Shown: positions 10,805 to 24,289, counted from the first letter of the stretch. The stretch: 64,000 bases of DNA from Cavia porcellus (GCF_034190915.1 NW_026947491.1:26352101-26416100), one strand, 5' to 3'. Notes: generated by a model from the sequence alone, not told the origin. Numbers and translations: made by a program.

Positions 10805-13787
10805 TTTTTTTTTTAAATTTATTTAAGGAGAAAAAAACAGAAAAAGGGTACAAGTAATACAAAATTTAAAAAATAAACAGTAAGAAATCACTAGTTAATA
10901 GATTACATATTCTCATTTTAGAAATAGTTGTTCAAGCTACAAAATTGAAGCATATAAAGTGGACTTTCAAACAGTGAGAGTGCAAACAGTTTTGTTCAAT
11001 GATCCAAAAAAACTCAGTAATACGGTTATCTATCTTATACACTTAAACATATATGCAGTTATAACCTTTAGAGCACTTTCTTTTCTTTTCTTTTGTACAA
11101 TGACAATTACACATTTTGGGTTTTATTACTCCCACAGTTCTTATTACTTTTTTTGAAGAGAGTAAAACCAAATGTGACATATCAGAAGAGAGTCAGTCAA
11201 ATCAAAAGGATGGACATAATAGATAATGTAAAAACAAAATACAAGGTGATCAACAGTGGTTACCATACTGCCTCTTGCTATTTTAAGAAGAATTGCCAGT
11301 TATAATAAAATTAAACAAAACGGTAAAGAATAGAACCAAAGCATTGGAGACATTACAGGACTTTAAAAGAAGATAATAGTCAACCAGAATGGGGTTATAA
11401 TGAATCTTATTGTCTTCAAATTTTGCCTATACTTTCCAACTTGGTACTATCAAGCAAAGCAGAATAGGGGAAAATCAGTCAAAACAAGATGGTGAGGGCA
11501 ATACAGGATTTCAAATCAAGTTAATAGGAAATCAAAGTAGGTTACTATAATGTATCCTGCTATTTTTTATTTATTTTTCCCTTAATTAAAAAGATAAAAA
11601 GAAAAAAGTAAATAATTTTTAAAAGGGGGGGGATTGAGATAAAAGAGGGCATAACAACAGAACAGCTCAGGTCAAAACATAACCATTTAAGCAAAATAGT
11701 GTTTCACCACAAGATACCCTGACATAAATATAGTTGCCATAGTGTCTCTTTCCTTGAAATCTTTGAGTATAACTTCATATACTGTAGCACCAAACATATT
11801 AAGACAATGTAAAACCAAGAGAATGACAATATTACAAGGTATTTAGAACCAATTAACAGAAAATAAACAATGGTTTCTGTATAATCTCGTTGTCTATAAA
11901 AGTTCTTACTTATATTACCATATATAATAAAATCCAATAAGATACAACCTTTTAAGACTGATAGAGACAGAAGAATACAAGTTTGATGGGACTTCAAAAC
12001 AAGATGATACTAAATCAGCACTAGCTATTATGATGTCTTGTTTTCTCCAAAAATAGCTGTTCCTACCATCCGATCTTCTCTGTCTCATTTCTGTTGAGCT
12101 CTTTTTTATAGTTTGTTGTCAGTTTGTCTTCTTCATTTCGCTTTCTGCTCCATTCATTGTGGCCTCTCTGCCACTATTTCTGGAATCTTGGTATTTTTAT
12201 TTTTTAGAATATCCTGCAGTATTTTCTGTAAAGTTGAATTGGTGGTTGCAAATTCCCCTAGTTCCTCTTTATCCTGGAAGCACCTTGTTTTTCCATCCAT
12301 TTCTAGGAACAGAGCTTGAATTATTTCCCCCCACACTCTTTGTGATTTGATGGTTTGTGCCAAGAAGTCTGCTGTAATTCTGATGGGTGTTCCCTTGTAA
12401 GTGATCTGTTTCTCGTCTCTGATGGCTTTTAATATTCTGTTCTTATATTGGATTTCTGGAATTTTGATTATTATATGCCTGTGTGTAGCTCTGTTTGGGT
12501 TGTAGGTGGCTGGGGTCCTGTATGCCTCGTACATCTGAGTATATTTACCATTTGCTAAATTAGGGAAATTCTCTTGGATTATTTTTGTGAATAGCTTTTG
12601 TAGTCCCTTTGTTTGTGTCCCTACTTCTTCTTTTATGTTCTTAATTCTTAACTTATAGATCCTATCATCTTCTAGCCTTGTATTGTTGCTGTTTGGTTAT
12701 TTTTAAGAAGTTTTTCACTTCATGCTCCCATATTACAAATCTGCCCTCCAGTTCAGATAATCTATCCTTAGTTTCTTTCAAGCTGTTATGCCAGTTTTCA
12801 ATAGAGTTTTTAGTTTCCTGGTAATCTCTTTGAACCTGCTTCATGTATTCTATGTTTTTTCTATTTTCTCCATCAAACAATTCTCTCCTTTTTTTCTGTT
12901 CTTCCATTCCACCATCTGTTTTTTCTTGGGTGGTGTTTATATTTCTTTAACTATTCTACTTATATCTTGCTACAGGTCATTAATAACTTCATTCCTGAAC
13001 TCGTCTATGAGGCTCTGGAGATAGTGCTTTATGTGTATTAGTGCAGTTTCTGATATTGCATGTTTCTCAGGATTGGGGGCTGAGGACCCCTTCTTGTTGC
13101 TCCCCTTCCCATATTTTTTTTTCTTTTATACAAGCGAACATAGGAGGCCCAGTTTCTTTCTTTGTTGGTTACAGTTTGTTTGAATTGCGCCCGCTAGGTG
13201 TTCCCGCCCACTGCAGTGTACTAGGGAGACTATGCTGGGCCTGCCCCTCCAAGTAAACCTACTGAAGGCTTTACTGCTAGGATGCACCTCCAGGTGCTGG
13301 GACCTGGTTTGGGCTAGCTTACTGGGTCTTAGTCAGCGGCATCACGCATGCCAGGTACTCCACACCAATCCCGCTTGAGAGGGGAATATGTGACTGAAGG
13401 TCACTGCAGCATTGTGTTCTGGGTAGTCTGCCCAGTCCCAGCATGTCCTTTTCTGAAGCCTCCTGCTCTATGGAAGGGTCCCCGATCTGATCCCTCACCG
13501 CAGGTCAATGCAGGGCTCCCGGCCAGTCCTGCTCTTGACTCCATTCACCGCTTCCCACTCTCAGAGCTTTCACACCTCTCTCTTTGCCATGCCATTTGGG
13601 ACACAGCAGCGGCTGCAGGAAATTCAAATCGCAGCTTCCAGCTTCTGTGCTGAGACCTTATCTGTTCCTGTTATATCACTGGGATTGTGTTTCCAGTTGG
13701 TTTCTCTTAGTTTAGTTCACTCCTGGGTCGACAAAGTATATCTCCCCTTGCTTAGGATTTCTCGCCCAAAACCATTCCTGGATTTTA
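10805..13787 (-). mobile_element. ORF1-only L1 derivative (HAL1-type), subfamily B copy 1
   Basis: Starts with a plus-strand T run (its A-tail) and follows in reverse the element at 30114-33242: 3'UTR 10805-12150, ORF1 12154-13112, 5'UTR 13113-13787. Sequence identity by eye is high in all three parts. No endonuclease or RT sequence lies between ORF1 and the 3'UTR. The 5' end is slightly truncated relative to copy 2 (similarity is lost after ccattcctggattttaag). I see no target duplication; the L1 it entered does not resume on the far side, so some rearrangement followed. Confidence 0.8.
12154..13112 (-). pseudogene. L1-type ORF1, subfamily B copy 1
   Basis: ORF1p frames are visible in pieces: a coiled-coil segment (12665-12907, EQKKRRELFDGENRKNIEY...) and the RRM/C-terminal domain (12154-12534, RHIIIKIPEIQYKNRILKA). 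ATG at 13112 by alignment with copy 2. Frames are broken between the pieces, so no full-length protein. Confidence 0.8.
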
Positions 13788-14634
13788 AGTGCGGTTATTT
13801 TCCACCTCAAGAGTCAAGAACCCACTCAGGTCAAGTTAAAATCCCTGTCTCCCCTTGGCAAGATCTCTGTGAGCCTGACAACAGTCTCAGCCATGCAGAG
13901 CTCAATAAATTCACAGTAGGTGGGAATACTAAGATATTTCCCAGATACCTCTCAAGACACGACAATTTTTTAAAAGAAAAATTAAACTGAAACTAAACTG
14001 GGGGCCCCTGAGGGTCTAGTTCCACCCGACTTCCCATGCCAAATGCCCACCACGGCAGGTGGTCCAGAGGTCTCCATGACTTTTGTCTGACTTGGCTACA
14101 AATTAGAGGTTCCCACGAATCTCTTTTCAGTTTCTGTAATTTGCTAAGAGCTGCTGACAGAACTTGTCAGTCATGCATTTATCATAAAAGGAAGCAGTTC
14201 AAGAACAGCAGGGGAAGCAGATGCACAGGGCAAGGTATAGGAAAGGCACAAGCTCAAAGCCCTCTCCCAGCAGGTCGCCCTCTTCTTAGCCCTTTTCCTT
14301 TGTGCATTTGTTCATGCATTTCTATGCAATCCAGGATGCTCTGAAGTCACAATCCTCCTGCCTCAGCCTCTCAGATGCTGGGGTAATAGGCAAACAGCAC
14401 ACCCCGCTATCACACCCTTTTGTAGCCAATGCTCTGGAAGCTCTTCAAACTCTGTCTTTTTAGGGTTTTTATGAAGGTTTGTTCACACAGCATGATCAAT
14501 TAATTAATGGCTATTAAAGAGTAAATAAGATCCAAAATGTGTAATAGATACAGTGAAAGTAAACAGGGAATAAACTACTCCAAAGAAAAGAACTGAGATG
14601 GGGGAAAGGAGAAAAGAAAGAAGGGAAAAGATAT

Positions 14635-14672
<38 letters not shown>

Positions 14673-16301
14673 TATTTATATATACACAAGACAGATTACT
14701 ATACTACTAATCTCTGTTCTTCAAAACAATGGCTTGTGCTTTCATTGGCTGATCACTTTTTCATGCTTCTGTCTTCTAATCTGAGCAACTACACTGAAGA
14801 TGCAGTATAGCAATCATTGTTAATCTCCAATTTTGTTGATTTAACAGACAGCAGTGCTAATTTAGAAGAACCCCTTCTTAACCCCACCACCTATAGAGAG
14901 TGGGTTCCACAGCCCAAACCCAGTGGGCTACTTTAGAAGGAAGCAGCATGGCTCTATCCACAGCCCCAATTTTGCCCAAGGTGAAGCCACTATCCCACCC
15001 TCCGGGAACTTGGACACAAAGGTTTGAAAACACAACTATAGTTGTAGCTGCTTCTGGGGGAGGGCAAGGCTCAGGTGATGTGAGAGGACAGATGAAAGTA
15101 TAACCATCCAGTCAGCATTCTCTCCATTGGGCTGCCTCATCCCTCTTCCACAGATGCACCAGAAAAAGAGAGGACCCCATTCAGGGGGACAGTCCTTTCA
15201 TCCCAATCATGTTGGCCAGCTTTCAGGACATCTTCCCTCTTTTAAGCAATCTATGTCTCAATTGGTCACCCACATCGATCACACTATTATCTGAGAAGAA
15301 TATGCTTCTGTCCACTGCAGGACATTAGGGGCTGTGAAGTGTTCTTCTGGGTCTAAAGAAATGTGATTTGGTCAGACAGATTGACTCAGTGTCTTTTGTT
15401 CTCAATCTCTCACAGTGCTTTGAGTTTTTTATCTACCAGGAGGGAAACAACCAGGTCAGAGCCCTTGTCAATTGCTGTCTCTGCTGGTCCATTGTGTCTA
15501 GCACCTTCCCCAGGGAACCAGCCACACAGCACTTGCTGCCTTGGCCTCTTCTGCTGGTAAATGGAAAATCCCACTGGAATTCTGGGCCTGACCCTCTGCA
15601 TTATTAGAGACCAACGTCCAATGCTTTTATGGGTCCTATCCTTTTCCCTTCCCCACTTTCCTCCCCTTGACACTGAGTAAGGAATGAGATGCACGGCCCT
15701 TAAATTACAGCCATGAACTTCACTGTCACCTCTAAGCTCACTGCTGGGTTTCTCTGGGTGCCACCAGGCTACCCTTTGGCACTTCAGAAACATCACAGGA
15801 CCGTGATGTGATCACCAGATCCTGAAGGGGACGCAACAGAAGAGCAGCAGAAATGATTAAGAGCTGAAGGCTCCTGCCTCAGAGGAAAACCAAGAAAAGT
15901 GAGATGTTTTTCTGCTCAGCAATCTAAGAAGAAAGGGAGACTGCAGGGTCACGAGCGTTTGAGCACAATGAGATTAGAAAAGGACACATGGCTGAAGAGG
16001 GAGGAGGAGACTGTGCCGTGCATGTCTGTGAATCTCATCACTGGAGACACCAGAAACATGGTAACACATGTTTGTTTCTCTGGATTTCAGCTTAAGTTAC
16101 AGACGAACAATATGTGTTAGGGTAGCAGAGAGAGCTGGGTTTGTAGGCATTAACCCTCTGCACACAACCTGAACTGCATGGCTCTCTGAGCTCCTGCGGC
16201 TCTATTGAGTTCCAGGGTTGAAAGAGGTCAAAGAATGTGCACTTGGAACGGGACACTAGCTGGTCGCCAGATACACAAAAGCTGGGAGCAAGCCCTGTAA
16301 T
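13788..16301. other. Single-copy-like DNA with small repeats
   Basis: Contains a decayed B1/7SL-like SINE on the minus strand at about 14310-14405 (cctcctgcctcagcctctcag, gatgctgggg) and a (TA)n run at 14639-14672. Several ORFs of 60-160 codons exist, but none shows a domain, and none has splice context I could defend. Confidence 0.55.
14639..14672. repeat. (TA)n microsatellite
   Basis: Alternating TA run of about 30 bp. Confidence 0.95.
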
Positions 16302-16500
16302 AATAACTAACATTTATGTAGCACTACTACAGGTAGCATTTTCTTTTTTAAAGGATTAGAACATTCTAATTCTCACACTAACCCTAAGGATTAGGCATTA
16401 TTATTGCTGCAGTCTTGAAGATAAGGCAAGTACAGCACCTTGGGACTAAGGGACTTAGCAAATGACACAATTAAGAACCATCAGAGCCAGGATTTGCCTG
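16302..16500 (-). mobile_element. MIR SINE
   Basis: Plus strand carries the reverse MIR order: taacatttatgtagc, ctcacactaaccctaagg, attattattgctgcagtc, gggacttagcaaatgac and agccaggattt. It is an ancient mammal-wide SINE, diverged as expected. Confidence 0.85.
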
Positions 16501-19210
16501 TCACTAGCAGTATGCTCCTGAGCCATCTCTAAACTCTAGGAGATGCCTCCTGAAGGAGACAGCTTTGAAAGCCTTTTGGCCTCCTGGATAAGACTAGCAG
16601 GGAGAACTGATTTATTCCTCTAGTCTCAAACACGAAATTTTCTTTTCTTTCATTTTTAAACATAGATTATTGTTACCCAGATATAAACATAGATTATTGT
16701 TACTCCACAAGTGCAACCCACACCTGAGATGATCAACTTGCAGAGAAGGGGGCCCTTGTGAATTCAGACTGTAGTAGAGATGAGTGTAGACACCCTGGTA
16801 TATGTTTATGGGAGCGAAGCTATTTCAAACCCAGCTGTGTTAACATGGTCACAGTCTTAATCCTTTCTTGTTCTGAGGTTTTGATAGTTTTGTTTTATGT
16901 TTTGATAGAAAAACTTCTGAGATACTCAATTTTGAAAGGTACTTCTGCATTTGAAATAATAAGTTTTCATGAACGTTTTTATTGATCTTTAAAAATTAGG
17001 TTGAGATTGCCTTCCTCATAAAGTTCAGCTTCATTCTGAGCGGCATCCTCTCTCTCCTTTCAGACAAGATTCTCTAAGCAGACTCCAGGGCCTTATGTTT
17101 CCGTGTGAGTCCTCTTTCTTGTTTATTGGAGTTGTTAGACATTCCCCAGGGAGACAGGACACCTTGCCTTGCTCCTCTGTGTGCCAGAAGGCCCGAGTCC
17201 CTTGTGTTTATGTGCACCACTGCGGTAACAACCTGCAGTGTTTCCAACACGCAGCTCCTTCCCAAACAAGTCTTGGCGACTTGAAGTAAATGGACGTGAG
17301 TTAGGCCATGTCAGTGCACTGTGCTGGTAATTTTGGGCAGTCTCCCCAGAGAAGCGGTGCTGCACTGGACCCCACCTTCCCAGGAGAAACTTTTCTGAAG
17401 AGCCCTGGTCAACAGCAAAGGAGGTATGAAGACAAGGGACAGACCGGGGCCTCCCTGGCTTGTTACTGCCCTTGAAGTAGGTGGGAATGGGCACTGGTCT
17501 TTGAGAAATCCTCCAAACTTTGAATTACAATGCAGGGACTATTTCCCTCACATTATGATGGTGTGGAGCATTAAAATGAAGGTATGGGGTGTTCTGAGTA
17601 GGGATTTTTAAAATTTGGGGTGTGAAATTTGGGGGTCTGAAAATGTCAGAAAGCATTAGCATGAATATATATGCATTTTTGAGGCCAAAATATTATAAAT
17701 CCTTCTCCACAAAAAGAAGTCTTGCAAGAAGCTACCTTACTCTTGTCTCATCCATTACAAGTGGCTGCTTAATATTTTATGTTCCCTTGAACCACAGTTT
17801 TTTTTTTTTTTAACTCAAGCGATCTCACAAGTATAATTAGAGAGAAAGATGCCCTTCATCTAGAAGGACTCTGAGAGTTTGGAGAGGGCAGTGCGTGTCT
17901 CCTCTCCTGCCTGCCAGCACTGCACCCTTGACTGTTGCATTCCAGAGTATGTCACTGGCATCTCTCCTGGGCAGGGAGTCCTCCTTGGGACCACAGTCCT
18001 CAGCCCCATGAGCTCGTTACCACCCTGCCTCTAGGCTGCTTTCTGAGAAGCTAGAAGGAGCCCTGTGCCTAACAAAGGTGATTGGCATTCTTCTATGTCA
18101 CATTCTGGAAGGTTCTCAACCTGTAAGAGATTGTTATTAAGATTATTTCAGAAAAAAAATGCTTTCTTTTATCGAGCCTATTTTTTTTAATGAGAATGAA
18201 GATTAAACCAAATAGAATTAGAGACTCGTACAGCTGACAGATAATAGTTTCCATCTTCCAACTCAATCCATAAGTATTCATTCGTTCGGTGAATTTTCCT
18301 TGAGACTCTGTCTGTGTTAAGGGCAGAGGACCCAAGGATGAGCAAGACTTCTGAGGAACTCCACAAGTGATAGTTAAGCCTTCCATTCGGTCAGGTGCTC
18401 TGCCAAGGCCTATCCAGCGTCTGTTCCGGAGGTCCTTCTGATTTCCGAAGCCTTCCTACCACACCTGGGGCCTTCAGATGGGACCGTGAGGCTCCAGTTG
18501 TTCCCTAAGACATTTTATCTTAGGATGGCCTTTTGGGTGAGCCATCACCAAGCTTTTACTGAGACATTTGTGGCCATCTACATGTTCCAGTTTCAACATA
18601 TAAAATCTTTCTTTGATTAAGATTAAACTTGCAATGTATTAAATACAGACGTGCAAGAGTCAGGCAGATTTACTGACCAATTGAAATGAGCTGACTGTGA
18701 GGTTACACCGCTTTGACTGATGGGTACTTCACATTTTAAACACATGAAAATGTATTTCCTCTTTCAAAGAAAGACACATTTTATGCTATTTCTCTCCTTT
18801 AAATGAGTAGTCATTTTTGGCCTGTCTTTATATCCTATGTGTGTAATAATATAGAATAACATAATATAGTCCAAAAACTTACTGTTTACTGTAAGAAAAC
18901 AGGGACGCATTTATAATGATAAATGATAGCCTCAGGTTAGGATGCATGTCAGGACTGGCAATCGGGAACACTTTCCCCATCTACATGGATGCTCAAATGA
19001 CTCATATTTAGTATGCAACACCTCAGAGCCCAGCACACTTTTGTCATTCACAGCATTACCATGGGAGTGTCACACCCACATTTTTTAGAATATTTCTTTA
19101 TTATTCATTCTTGTTATTAATATTATCCTATAGAATGTGAATCATTAGTTTTAATTTTATGAGTTTCAGTATATTAAACAATGAGTGCTTACTAGGAAAA
19201 TTATCACAAA
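16501..19210. other. No gene recognised
   Basis: Single-copy-like DNA. A 24-25 bp duplication around 16659-16705 (aaacatagattattgttac twice) and short homopolymers are the only repeats seen. Short ORFs have no recognisable domain. Confidence 0.55.
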
Positions 19211-19985
19211 AATAAAGTATTACATTTTTAATATTTAGTGTTTATTAAAAAAGCATCAAAATTTTCAACATCAATTGGTTTTATGAATAACAACAAAAAT
19301 ACCAATAGCACACTATAAAAAATAAAATCTTAACTTCAATTATCACATGTAAAGCAATCTTCACATGACAACAGCATATTTTATATATGTGTATCACAGT
19401 GGCAGTACATGTATTTTGCTTTCCTGGCCTTGTTGTAGGACATACTTGACATCTCATTGGTCTTGCTATTTTTTTCAGGAGGTTCTTATTATCTTATGCA
19501 ATGTGTAGTTAGTGGGAACATCAGATAGCAATAAAATAAAGTATTAAATTCTTAATATGGTTTACAAGTTTAGAATACACATCATTTCCACACTAGCTGT
19601 GTACTTGCTTCCAAAACCTGAAACATATCATTAGAAATAAATTCCTATATGAACTACAATGAAAATATGAATTGCACTGAACAAAAAATTCTTTACTTCA
19701 GTTATCACAACTAAATAGTAAGAAAATAAGATGTCCATAAACTAAAATATCAAATGGGTATCAAGTGCTTAGCATAGACATCATATTTTCACATCAGCAG
19801 TGCACTTGCTTACAAACCCCCAAGAGATGGCATCATAAATACAAACTTATGTGAGCCCCAATAATGATATCAGTAGAATTGCACAATAAAAATAATCTTT
19901 GCTTCAACTGTCACAGCCATGTATGAAAACTGCATGTTCCATACACAAGTGTCACACTGATAGCATGTATGTTTTGTTTTTCTGC
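19211..19985. repeat. Three degenerate ~200-300 bp direct repeats
   Basis: Copies at about 19211-19480, 19536-19735 and 19738-19985. Each has an AT-rich start, a phrase like acttcaattatcaca / acttcagttatcaca / gcttcaactgtcaca, and copies 1 and 3 share a tail (gcatgtatgttttg / tacatgtattttgc). They lie on the 3' side of the piggyBac transposase and may be its non-coding 3' part, though no element end is proven there. Confidence 0.6.
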
Positions 19986-21236
19986 CCTTAATTGTAAGGC
20001 AGTGTTGATGACTTTTTGGTTTTCGTATTGCTGTAGTAGACCTTTGTGATGCTGTGCCTACCTGTTCACCTGTCAGCTCACCAGTGCATCCTACAATTTT
20101 TTACATCATTTTTTTTCTGTTGTAAATTATCTCTTATGAGTTTCAATCCCAATCCTCTCAGAAAATTTCTCCATGACATTTTACACTTGTTGTTTTCTTT
20201 GTAAACTATCAGATTATTTATGCCATACATGTTTAGGATTGGATAAGATGCAACCATTGGCCAATCTTTTGTGCTTTGAGTACCATCATAGTTGCTGCAT
20301 AACTCATCAACCACATCTGCTGCCCCTTTGGTTCTGTTGTAGAAATTTTCCATTTTGGGCTTCCATTGTTTTCAAAGATTCTCTATTGGTATTTTCATCA
20401 TTGTGCAATGTTGACATCAGCAGTACCAGTTTGTTTTTCCTTGCCATGTATGAGACCAATGTAAATCTTTCTGAAATCCAAAGATTGTATACACAATTCT
20501 GTTTGGAAATTGCAACATTTCATTTCAAATTTCTTCTTCGCTTCGGTGTACAGCTCCTGTGCTGATCCACTCGTGCTTTGTGAGCAAATGTAACATCAGT
20601 TGGAAACCAGTAAGCCAACTGTCAAATGTCACATTCTGATTAGTTTGGGAGATGAGAGCAACAAGTCTGTTCACAGCATCATTTGATTTATTACTGTATG
20701 ATGGCTGAGTTTCAGTATAAATTTCTAAATTTAAAGCGTAATAAGTCTCCACACTTACAAAGGCATAAATTTTTATGCCTTGTTTTGACCCATCACTCTT
20801 CCATAAGTCTTTTACATTTCTTTGGTTACATGAGAAATCCCTGCCAAGTACAGCAGACCTATACATTTTTTAATATGGCTGTTGGTGCATACAAAACATT
20901 TTACTTGTATTCCAGCCTTTTCATTTTTCACAGCATCTTGTAGCATTTCATCTGTTACAATTTCCAACATTGCATGGCAGTGCTGGTACTCTGTCCAGTA
21001 TATTTCACCCTTGCCAAAACCCTCGCTATTTTCAGACCTAGTTCTAACATTGGATTGGTCTGTTTGATGGCATGAAAATTTTTCAACATTTTGGCTAATC
21101 AAATACATATTCACATTGCTGTTTTCTTCATTGTCTGAATCAAGGAAGTCTGTATTTCCTGTCTGTGTCAGTTAATTCTTGTTCCATTTCAGCGTCACAG
21201 AAACCAAAGTTCACATGGCCAGCATCAAAGTCATCA

Positions 21237-21275
21237 TTATCATCATCACTGTCATCATCATCATCATCATCATTA
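21237..21275. repeat. (ATC)n trinucleotide run
   Basis: Interrupted (ATC)n. On the minus strand it lies in the acidic N-terminal part of the piggyBac transposase, where GAT codons give Asp runs. Confidence 0.9.
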
Positions 21276-21358
21276 ACATCCACTCACACCACTCTTCTGT
21301 TATGAAAGCATGTATTTTACCATACTGGATCATCTTCATCATCCATGCATAAGTAACA

Positions 21359-21473
21359 TGTTGATCCACTTTTTTTTTTTATCAGTACCGGGGATCGAAC
21401 TCACGACCGCCTGCTTGCAAGGCAGGTGCTTATGCTGCTGAGCTAAATCCCCAGCCCTTGTTGATCTACTTTT
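21359..21473 (-). mobile_element. ID-type SINE with target duplication
   Basis: Minus-strand SINE (GGGCTGGGGATTTAGCTCAG ... TCGATCCCCGGTACTGAT) with a 10-nt-plus A-tail, core 21374-21458. Flanked by tgttgatccactttt (21359-21373) and tgttgatctactttt (21459-21473), a 15-bp duplication with one change. It was inserted into the piggyBac remnant, so it is younger. Confidence 0.93.
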
Positions 21474-22009
21474 GACCTCCTCCAAAACTTGCAAATCTGA
21501 GTTTTCATGTGTCATTGCACTGAATTGGGCTACTTCTACCTGAAAAATTCAAAGAAAACTTTAAAAACTTAAGAGTGGTATGGGTGTATTATACCCTCTA
21601 CAATGCTTAGGTTAAAATATGTACAAATTTTCGGAAAGGATAATGTAAGGATAAATCTTGGTTTGACATTTTTGCACACGTGAAAAATTCCTGCCAAATA
21701 CAGGGTATACCTTACCTTTTTCCATACCAACTGAGTAAATACAAAGATTGCCTCTTGTATCCTTCAGGAAATGGTACTGAGAATCACAACTGGCTAACAT
21801 TATACTAACATAAAACTTTATACTAGAAAAGTAAGGGGATGTATGTGACACTTTCTGTTTTGCTTGGAGGGTCCAGTCAAAGTAAGTTCGTAGGCTAAGC
21901 CTGGTGTAGGGTAGATTGTTGGCTTTGTTTGAATAAATAGTGGCTTAGTAACTCAAAGAAGAAACTTCCTGTTTGGGAGCTACTGAGAACAAATATCCTC
22001 CTTCAGTAT

Positions 22010-22125
22010 CTAATTCATTCACTTACTCATCCAGCTACTTATTCCAGTATCTTCTGAATACCTGCTATGAACTTTGTGCACAGCGAAGACAGCTGAAAAC
22101 ACAATAAACACCCTGCTCTGAAGAT
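22010..22125 (-). mobile_element. L2-like 3' fragment
   Basis: attcattcacttactcatc, gaatacctgctatgaact and ctgctctgaag follow the reverse of the L2 3' end. Ancient and diverged. Confidence 0.55.
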
Positions 22126-22236
22126 GCTTCTCCTTTCCGTCTTTCATCTTGTCTATGCTGAACATTTTACCACAAACCTCAAGCCTTTGAAATTGCCTGT
22201 TTTTCTTACCATCACTTGTTAAAAGTTAATGTCTGA

Positions 22237-22637
22237 TGCTGTGGTTTGAATTCATCACCCAGAATTTCATGTGTTGGAAGCTTAACCACTTGGTTGCAGC
22301 GACTGGTGAATTTAATTAGTTCCACATGCTAATGGTATTTGGAGCCAGAGTCTTTGGAAATTGCAGTTAGAGGAGGTCATATGAACAGAGTTTTAACTAT
22401 GAAATTACTGGCTTTATTATAAGAAGAGAAAGAAACAGTCAAACTACATTTGCTTTGCCCTGCTAGCTGATGCCCCTGCCTGTTACTGCTCAACAAGGAG
22501 GCCTCTCCAGATGCTGAGGAAATGCTGGTCCCAAGATATTGGACTTCCTGTCTTTCGGAACTGTAAGCCAAAGAAACCTCTGTTTTCTACAGATTAGTCT
22601 GTAGTATTCAGTTATATCAGTAGAAACTGGACTAAGG
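22237..22637 (+). mobile_element. MaLR/MLT-type LTR
   Basis: Begins tgctgtggtttgaat and ends actggactaagg, with ggacttcctg...aactgtaagccaaagaaacctct near the end, the layout of MST/MLT-type LTRs. Much older than the LTRs at 1-2149. Confidence 0.65.
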
Positions 22638-24280
22638 TAAATCAAGTGATCCAAAAAGTTTATCCTGTGCAAGTGTGAAACAGTGTGGACCTGGCCACTC
22701 TGAGGGAACTGTACCTAAACTCTTTCCTTGTGTCCTTTTCTCCAGGTTCCTTCTTATTTCTAAGCCCATCCCACCACACATGGAGCCTTCTGACAGGAGC
22801 GTGAGACTCTGGTTTTCCCTCCAGGATCCATGTCCACTGCTTTCCTATGTCCTCTGGTGGAGTGCAGAGCACCTGAGCTCAGTCTAGCTCAAGTCTGTCT
22901 TCAGAGCACTGAGTTGAGACCCCATTCAACACTCCACTGTCCCAGCCTTTGATGAGAGGACTACTTCAATTTAGTCCAGCAGGAATGAAAGTGCAGTAAA
23001 CAACTCTGCTTATCTCAATTAGGTTGAATTCTCGTGATGTAGTCTGAGATATTCACAACTCTATAATTTCAACATGTATCAGATATTTAAAATGCCTGAC
23101 TCTCATCACTAAATTGCAAATCCACCATTATTAGTTCTGAATATTCCATAAGAAATGAGAATGGAGTGATCAGTGAATGATCAATGGAGTAATCCACTTA
23201 AACTGACCTGTTAGGACATAGTTTGAGGTATTTAAATTTTTTCACATTACGAGTTGCCCACGCAATCAGGAAATTCTGCAATATCTTAACCAAAAAGGCA
23301 GCTGGTCAGCAGACATGACCGTTGAGCACTTTGAGTAGGGAGTCCAAAGTGAGATACACGATAGTTATACATACATTGAATTTTAAAGGCTCAGAACAAA
23401 AGCATAAGACTATATGATACCTCATTTATGATTTCTGAACATTTATTGTAGATTCAAAATATAGTATCTTATATATATTAGTTTAGAATATATTATTAAA
23501 ATTAATTTCACTTGTCTCCTGTTCCTTTTTTAATGTGACTACTAAAACATTCAAAATTGCATATGAAGTATGCACTGGGTCTTTGTTCCTCTGATTTAAC
23601 CTTCACTTTGTCAATAGATTTACCAAAGAGGAGTTATGGACATAGCAACAGCAAGTCAAAGCATAAGAATAAACCCTAGACTAGAACTTCACACACTGGT
23701 ATGTAGACCCCCATATTTGATATCTTTTAGGGGTAACCTAAGCTCCCCCTTGCCAACCATGCTCTTTTCATGTGTCTCCCCCTCCTCACAGCACTGAATG
23801 AGATGGCAATGTCTTAACTTAGTAATTAGAAGGCAAATCACTCTCTTTCTCTGCACCTCTATCTCAGTAATTAATTTCTTTCTTTTCCAAGAAGGTTATT
23901 TTTTAGTTAAACTATAGTGATTTTATAATGCAAGGTCTAAGTTGAGTGAAAATTTCTGTATATGTTTTTAGTAAAAGTTCTCAATATCATGATTTTTCCA
24001 TCCTGTCGATTTCAATTATAAATATGAATCAGCTCGCTGAGGCCCTGACGAGTCCTTTGAGAGGTGGCAACTGGTGGTGCTTCTAGATTCACCGTGTAGA
24101 GAGTTGGTTTGTGGTAGAGAAAACGCACTGTCTGGCTCTTTCCACTGTGGATTTGATCTTTGGTGGCCTTGTATATTGGGGGATGAGACTGAGCTCCAGG
24201 CCTGGGAGAATTTGGCAGTAAACCATCTTTGCTCAGGAAAAGCCCAGAAGTGAGAAAGTAGGGATGATTCAATTATGAAT
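22638..24280. other. No gene or named repeat seen
   Basis: Single-copy-like DNA. ORFs at 22660-22887 and 24012-24272 have no recognisable domain. Confidence 0.5.
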
Positions 24281-24289
24281 TATATATAA

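Larger units (their letters stand above)
20060..21615 (-). pseudogene. Decayed piggyBac-family transposase
   Basis: Minus-strand fragments in order: an N-terminal region with an acidic run, then IYWTEYQHCHAML and CIGLLYLAGI (20812-21114), GIKIYAFVSVETYYALNLEIY and NVTFDSWLTGFQ (20525-20866), then KGAADVVDELCSNY and KDWPMVASYPILNMYGIN (20078-20353). This is the DDE domain order of piggyBac/PGBD proteins. The second and third catalytic Asp are present, but the first is replaced (Ser at about 20753-20755). Frameshifts separate the pieces. At the 5' side TTAA (21612-21615), followed on the minus strand by CCTAAGCATTG, could be the element end, as piggyBac targets TTAA. An ID SINE at 21374-21458 interrupts it. 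Confidence 0.82.

Noticed and set aside
13508..13990. 160-residue plus-strand ORF
   Set aside because: Antisense to the 5'UTR of the subfamily B element and its flank; no domain and no homologue recognised.
16370..16392. actaaccctaagg as a telomeric repeat
   Set aside because: It is a single unit inside a MIR SINE.
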